7,606 nucleotides of DNA from Psychrobacter sp. (lineage in GTDB: Bacteria > Pseudomonadota > Gammaproteobacteria > Pseudomonadales > Moraxellaceae). Shown in pieces: positions 6,000 through 7,606 of this stretch; the stretch's first letter is position 1; the number at the start of each line of letters is the position of its first letter. The position numbers and the translations under genes are program-made. The notes under the pieces are model-generated. The model did no database searches. It was given only the letters and a program-made list of their open reading frames with translations, and was not told the origin of the DNA. The DNA lies in contig JARIAA010000271.1 of assembly GCA_029264635.1 (NCBI GenBank), positions 1 through 7,606 on the forward strand, given 5' to 3'.

Positions 6000-6584
6000 T
6001 TAACGAAGGTTACCTAGATCTTCTTCGGTCAAACGCCAGCGTCCTTTTTTCTTAGAAGCGCCGCGTCCTCGCATTGCGCTATTCAATATCAGTTTATTCA
6101 TCGAATGACTTGAGTGTGCATGACAAATAGCGCAGGCAAGACCATCAGCGGCATCTTGCTGTGGTACGACGTCTAAAGATAGTATGCGACACACCATCTC
6201 TTGCACCTGCTCTTTTGCGGCGGCACCATAACCGCAGACAGCTTGTTTGATCTGCCGCGCGGTATATTCTGATACTTCCAAATCCAGTGCTACCATTGCG
6301 GCAATGGCGGCGCCCCGTGCTTGTCCAAGCTTTAGTGCCGAGTCGGGGTTTTCTGCCATAAACACTTGCTCAATAGCCGTATAAATAGGTTCATTAGCGT
6401 ATTTAAGATGATATTCAGTGATGCGCGTCAAACCATTAAATATTCGTTTGAGCCGTTCTGGCATCTCTTTAGTATCCGTGCGAATGGTGCCAGCATCGAT
6501 AAAGGTTAGCTTATCGCCAGTTTGTTGCACAATGCCATAACCTGTCATACGCGAGCCAGGATCAATACCGATAATAATTGCCAT
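6000..6584 (-). CDS. ruvC: Crossover junction endodeoxyribonuclease RuvC
   Basis: This Holliday-junction resolvase nicks symmetrically across four-way junctions at the end of homologous recombination. It works as a homodimer with the RuvAB branch-migration motor. It has 194 residues and opens with MAIIIGIDPGSRMTGYG. The four acidic catalytic residues are all present: Asp8 (GIDPGS), Glu72 (AIEQVFM), and Asp144 and Asp147 (QQDAADGLA). EQVFMAENPDSALKLGQARG is a family signature, with the base-stacking Phe75 conserved. The C-terminus is about 20 residues longer than E. coli RuvC (173 residues) and is basic (RGRGASKKKGRWR), then acidic (TEEDLGNLR). No ruvA or ruvB is adjacent: fxsA lies divergently upstream and a lipoprotein convergently downstream. 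The upstream AAAGAAAGA is a weak RBS. A candidate extended -10 promoter lies about 60 nt upstream. Confidence 0.97.
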   Translation of the reverse strand: MAIIIGIDPGSRMTGYGIVQQTGDKLTFIDAGTIRTDTKEMPERLKRIFNGLTRITEYHLKYANEPIYTAIEQVFMAENPDSALKLGQARGAAIAAMVALDLEVSEYTARQIKQAVCGYGAAAKEQVQEMVCRILSLDVVPQQDAADGLACAICHAHSSHSMNKLILNSAMRGRGASKKKGRWRLTEEDLGNLR

Positions 6585-6641
6585 AGTATGTGTCTTTCTT
6601 TCATTTTATTTTATCGCTTAAAAACAAGCCTTAAGTTTGAT

Positions 6642-6650
6642 AGTATAGCA
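6642..6650 (-). promoter_or_regulatory. Candidate extended -10 promoter for ruvC
   Basis: On the minus strand the sequence reads TGC-TATACT, matching the extended -10 form TGn-TATAAT in 5 of 6 hexamer positions. No good -35 hexamer is found 16-18 nt upstream, which suits an extended -10 promoter. Transcription would start near 6635, giving ruvC a leader of about 50 nt. Confidence 0.4.
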
Positions 6651-6735
6651 ATCAATCCCCATATACATCATATGTTAGCCATTTTAATTTGCATGGCTTC
6701 AATTTTTTAGTTTTTATTGGATAGGACGACGCCTT

Positions 6736-7356
6736 ATGGGTCAGATAGTTGGTATTGCCATCGTTTGGTTTATTATTGAGATGTTACTTTGGTACCTGAT
6801 TGCTCAGTTTATTAGTGGGTGGTGGGTATTTATGTGGTTTATTATCGCCGCTGTCATCGGTATCTCTTTGATTCGAAAAGGGATGGTCGCGCTCAATCCA
6901 ATGGCTCAGCAAATGAAAGCAGGGGGTATGATGAATCCTGCCATGCGTCCGCAAGAGTCAACTATGCTTAAAAGTGTCGCGATGGCAGCTGCGGGTATTT
7001 TGCTATTGATTCCAGGCGTCATCAGCGATGTATTAGCACTACTTGTGGTCTTACCACCCGTACAAAAGAAACTCAAAGATATGGCCAATAATTACGTCAT
7101 GAACAATCAGCAAAAAATGATGGCGATGATGGCTAAGCAGATGGGTGGACAGATGGGCGCTCAAAACCCATTTGGTAGTATGGGAGGACAAAATCCATTC
7201 GGCGGTGCAGGCGGCATGAATGGACAAAACCCTTTTGATAAGCAATCACAAAATCCTTTCGGTAATGTCTTTAAGCAGCATACTACAGTTGATGGTACCG
7301 CCAAAAATATTCCAAAAGATGTCAAGAAAATCACTAAGTCGGCCAATGATGAGTAA
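6736..7356 (+). CDS. fxsA: FxsA family inner-membrane protein with QNPF-repeat tail
   Basis: This small cytoplasmic-membrane protein has 206 residues. In E. coli, extra FxsA relieves F-plasmid exclusion of phage T7; its normal role is not established. Hydrophobic segments lie at about 4-26, 28-46 and 80-108. The last contains the family hallmark ILLLIPGVISDVLALLVVLPPVQ (positions 89-110 with flanks). After a basic stretch (KKLK) comes a Met/Gln-rich region (about 121-140), then four copies of Gln-Asn-Pro-Phe (residues 143-146, 152-155, 164-167, 172-175) in a Gly-rich context, and a charged C-terminus. The tail makes it longer than E. coli FxsA (about 158 residues). AGGA at 6723-6726 lies 9 nt before the ATG. 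The gene diverges from ruvC and converges with ssrS on a shared terminator, so it forms a single-gene unit. Confidence 0.92.
   Translation: MGQIVGIAIVWFIIEMLLWYLIAQFISGWWVFMWFIIAAVIGISLIRKGMVALNPMAQQMKAGGMMNPAMRPQESTMLKSVAMAAAGILLLIPGVISDVLALLVVLPPVQKKLKDMANNYVMNNQQKMMAMMAKQMGGQMGAQNPFGSMGGQNPFGGAGGMNGQNPFDKQSQNPFGNVFKQHTTVDGTAKNIPKDVKKITKSANDE
7162..7260 (+). repeat. Four QNPF-coding repeats inside fxsA
   Basis: CAAAACCCATTT, CAAAATCCATTC, CAAAACCCTTTT and CAAAATCCTTTC each encode Gln-Asn-Pro-Phe; three are followed by Gly and the third by Asp. The copies start at 7162, 7189, 7225 and 7249, so spacing is irregular (27, 36 and 24 nt). All four use different codon combinations, so the repeat is kept at protein rather than DNA level and is not a recent slippage product. 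Confidence 0.85.
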
Positions 7357-7379
7357 TCGATTTATCCATAAGTAAATAT

Positions 7380-7417
7380 AAAAAAAGCCCCTTTTGTCGA
7401 TGACAAAAGGGGCTTTT
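7380..7417. terminator. Bidirectional rho-independent terminator shared by fxsA and ssrS
   Basis: The arms 7383-7398 and 7402-7417 form a perfect 16-bp stem around a 3-nt loop, with a core of GCCCCTTTTGTC pairing with GACAAAAGGGGC. The plus strand has four T at its end. The minus strand has seven T (A-run 7380-7386). It sits 23 nt after the fxsA stop and just beyond the expected 3' end of 6S RNA, so it can end both convergent transcripts. The longer T-run suggests it works better for ssrS. Confidence 0.95.
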
Positions 7418-7431
7418 CATGGTCGAAACCA

Positions 7432-7606
7432 AAGATAACAACCAGAGTGCCGCCGTAGGATGGTGACCCATGAACCGTGAAGTTCAGGGCGGATACGTCA
7501 TTGCCTCGGCAGGTTTCCTGAGACACCGCAAGCGGTGCAGGCATACACAATGAAGCAATAGATAGCGCATCCAGGTAAAGCATTATCGGCTCAGGGAATA
7601 AACATC
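7432..7606 (-). ncRNA. ssrS: 6S RNA (most of it; 5' end outside window)
   Basis: 6S RNA mimics an open promoter, binds the sigma-70 RNA polymerase holoenzyme and dampens transcription in stationary phase. Read on the minus strand, the sequence contains CCCTGAGCCGATA, identical to the E. coli 6S 5' arm of the central bubble. It has an apical hairpin CACCGC-TT-GCGGTG (plus-strand 7524-7537) and a CCCTGAAC...GGTTCATGGG hairpin (7467-7489) that matches the E. coli CCTTGAACC...GGTTCAAGG hairpin. CGGCGGCACTCTGG matches the E. coli GCGGCGGCATCTCGG 3' arm. The 5' terminal closing strand, perhaps 10-15 nt, lies beyond base 7606, giving a full RNA of about 185-190 nt against 184 in E. coli. The 3' end near 7432 is estimated from the closing stem. 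The open reading frame across this region on the same strand is fortuitous. Confidence 0.94.

Noticed and set aside
6637..6667. TTGATA (6637) with TATACA (6662) as an fxsA promoter
   Set aside because: The spacing is 19 nt and the -10 matches only 4 of 6. It overlaps the better minus-strand extended -10, so it is not supported enough to annotate.
6522..6710. Plus-strand ORF of 62 codons spanning the ruvC start and the divergent spacer
   Set aside because: It overlaps ruvC's well-supported 5' end in antisense, has no RBS, and encodes an unconvincing peptide. It is a shadow frame.
6906..7346. Three minus-strand ORFs inside fxsA
   Set aside because: They are antisense shadows of a repetitive Met/Gly/Pro-rich coding region with no RBS, and fxsA itself is well supported.
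7362..7583. Open reading frame of 73 codons on the minus strand at the right edge
   Set aside because: It lies across the shared terminator and the 6S RNA, has no RBS, and its peptide resembles nothing. The strand is explained by ssrS.
1..7606. A new defence system or mobile island
   Set aside because: No integrase, transposase, direct repeats at boundaries, toxin-antitoxin pair or clustered defence genes are visible. Except for the PLD-like gene, the contents are typical chromosomal genes.

Overview
The window looks like ordinary core chromosome of a gammaproteobacterium, most likely Moraxellaceae and probably Psychrobacter. The grounds are the moderately AT-rich composition, the flavour of GlnRS and RuvC, a stand-alone ruvC, and a recognisable gammaproteobacterial 6S RNA. 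The genus is judged from protein and RNA character only; no search was run. I see no phage, transposase, CRISPR array, tRNA or rRNA.

Layout from left to right. (1) The 3' part of glnS (glutaminyl-tRNA synthetase) runs in from the left edge. (2) A patatin-like phospholipase follows after 95 nt with no visible terminator between them, and ends at a strong hairpin terminator. (3) A phospholipase-D-like protein with one variant HKD motif is joined by a Ser/His-rich linker to a C-terminal winged-helix-like domain. (4) A 1-Cys peroxiredoxin of the Prx6 type sits behind a leader rich in inverted repeats and is closed by its own terminator. (5) A 302-nt intergenic stretch holds that terminator and an inverted-repeat structure that could be a small dispersed element. 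(6) A glutathione S-transferase-fold protein follows, with a long imperfect terminator hairpin. (7) A lipoprotein combines a META/HslJ domain with a DUF4377 domain. (8) ruvC, the Holliday-junction resolvase, lies on the minus strand and converges on the lipoprotein. (9) fxsA, a small membrane protein with a QNPF-repeat tail, diverges from ruvC. (10) The right edge holds most of ssrS (6S RNA) on the minus strand. It converges with fxsA on one nearly perfect bidirectional terminator.

The genes mostly form single-gene transcription units, each with its own terminator, so no multi-gene pathway is evident. Three neighbours have an envelope or stress flavour (peroxiredoxin, GST-like protein, META/DUF4377 lipoprotein), but a shared function is only inference. 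The most informative non-protein feature is the 6S RNA: its product-RNA (pRNA) template region is intact inside the window and its initiation segment matches the E. coli sequence as I recall it. I found nothing that clearly amounts to a new biological system. The findings are modest, checkable oddities.
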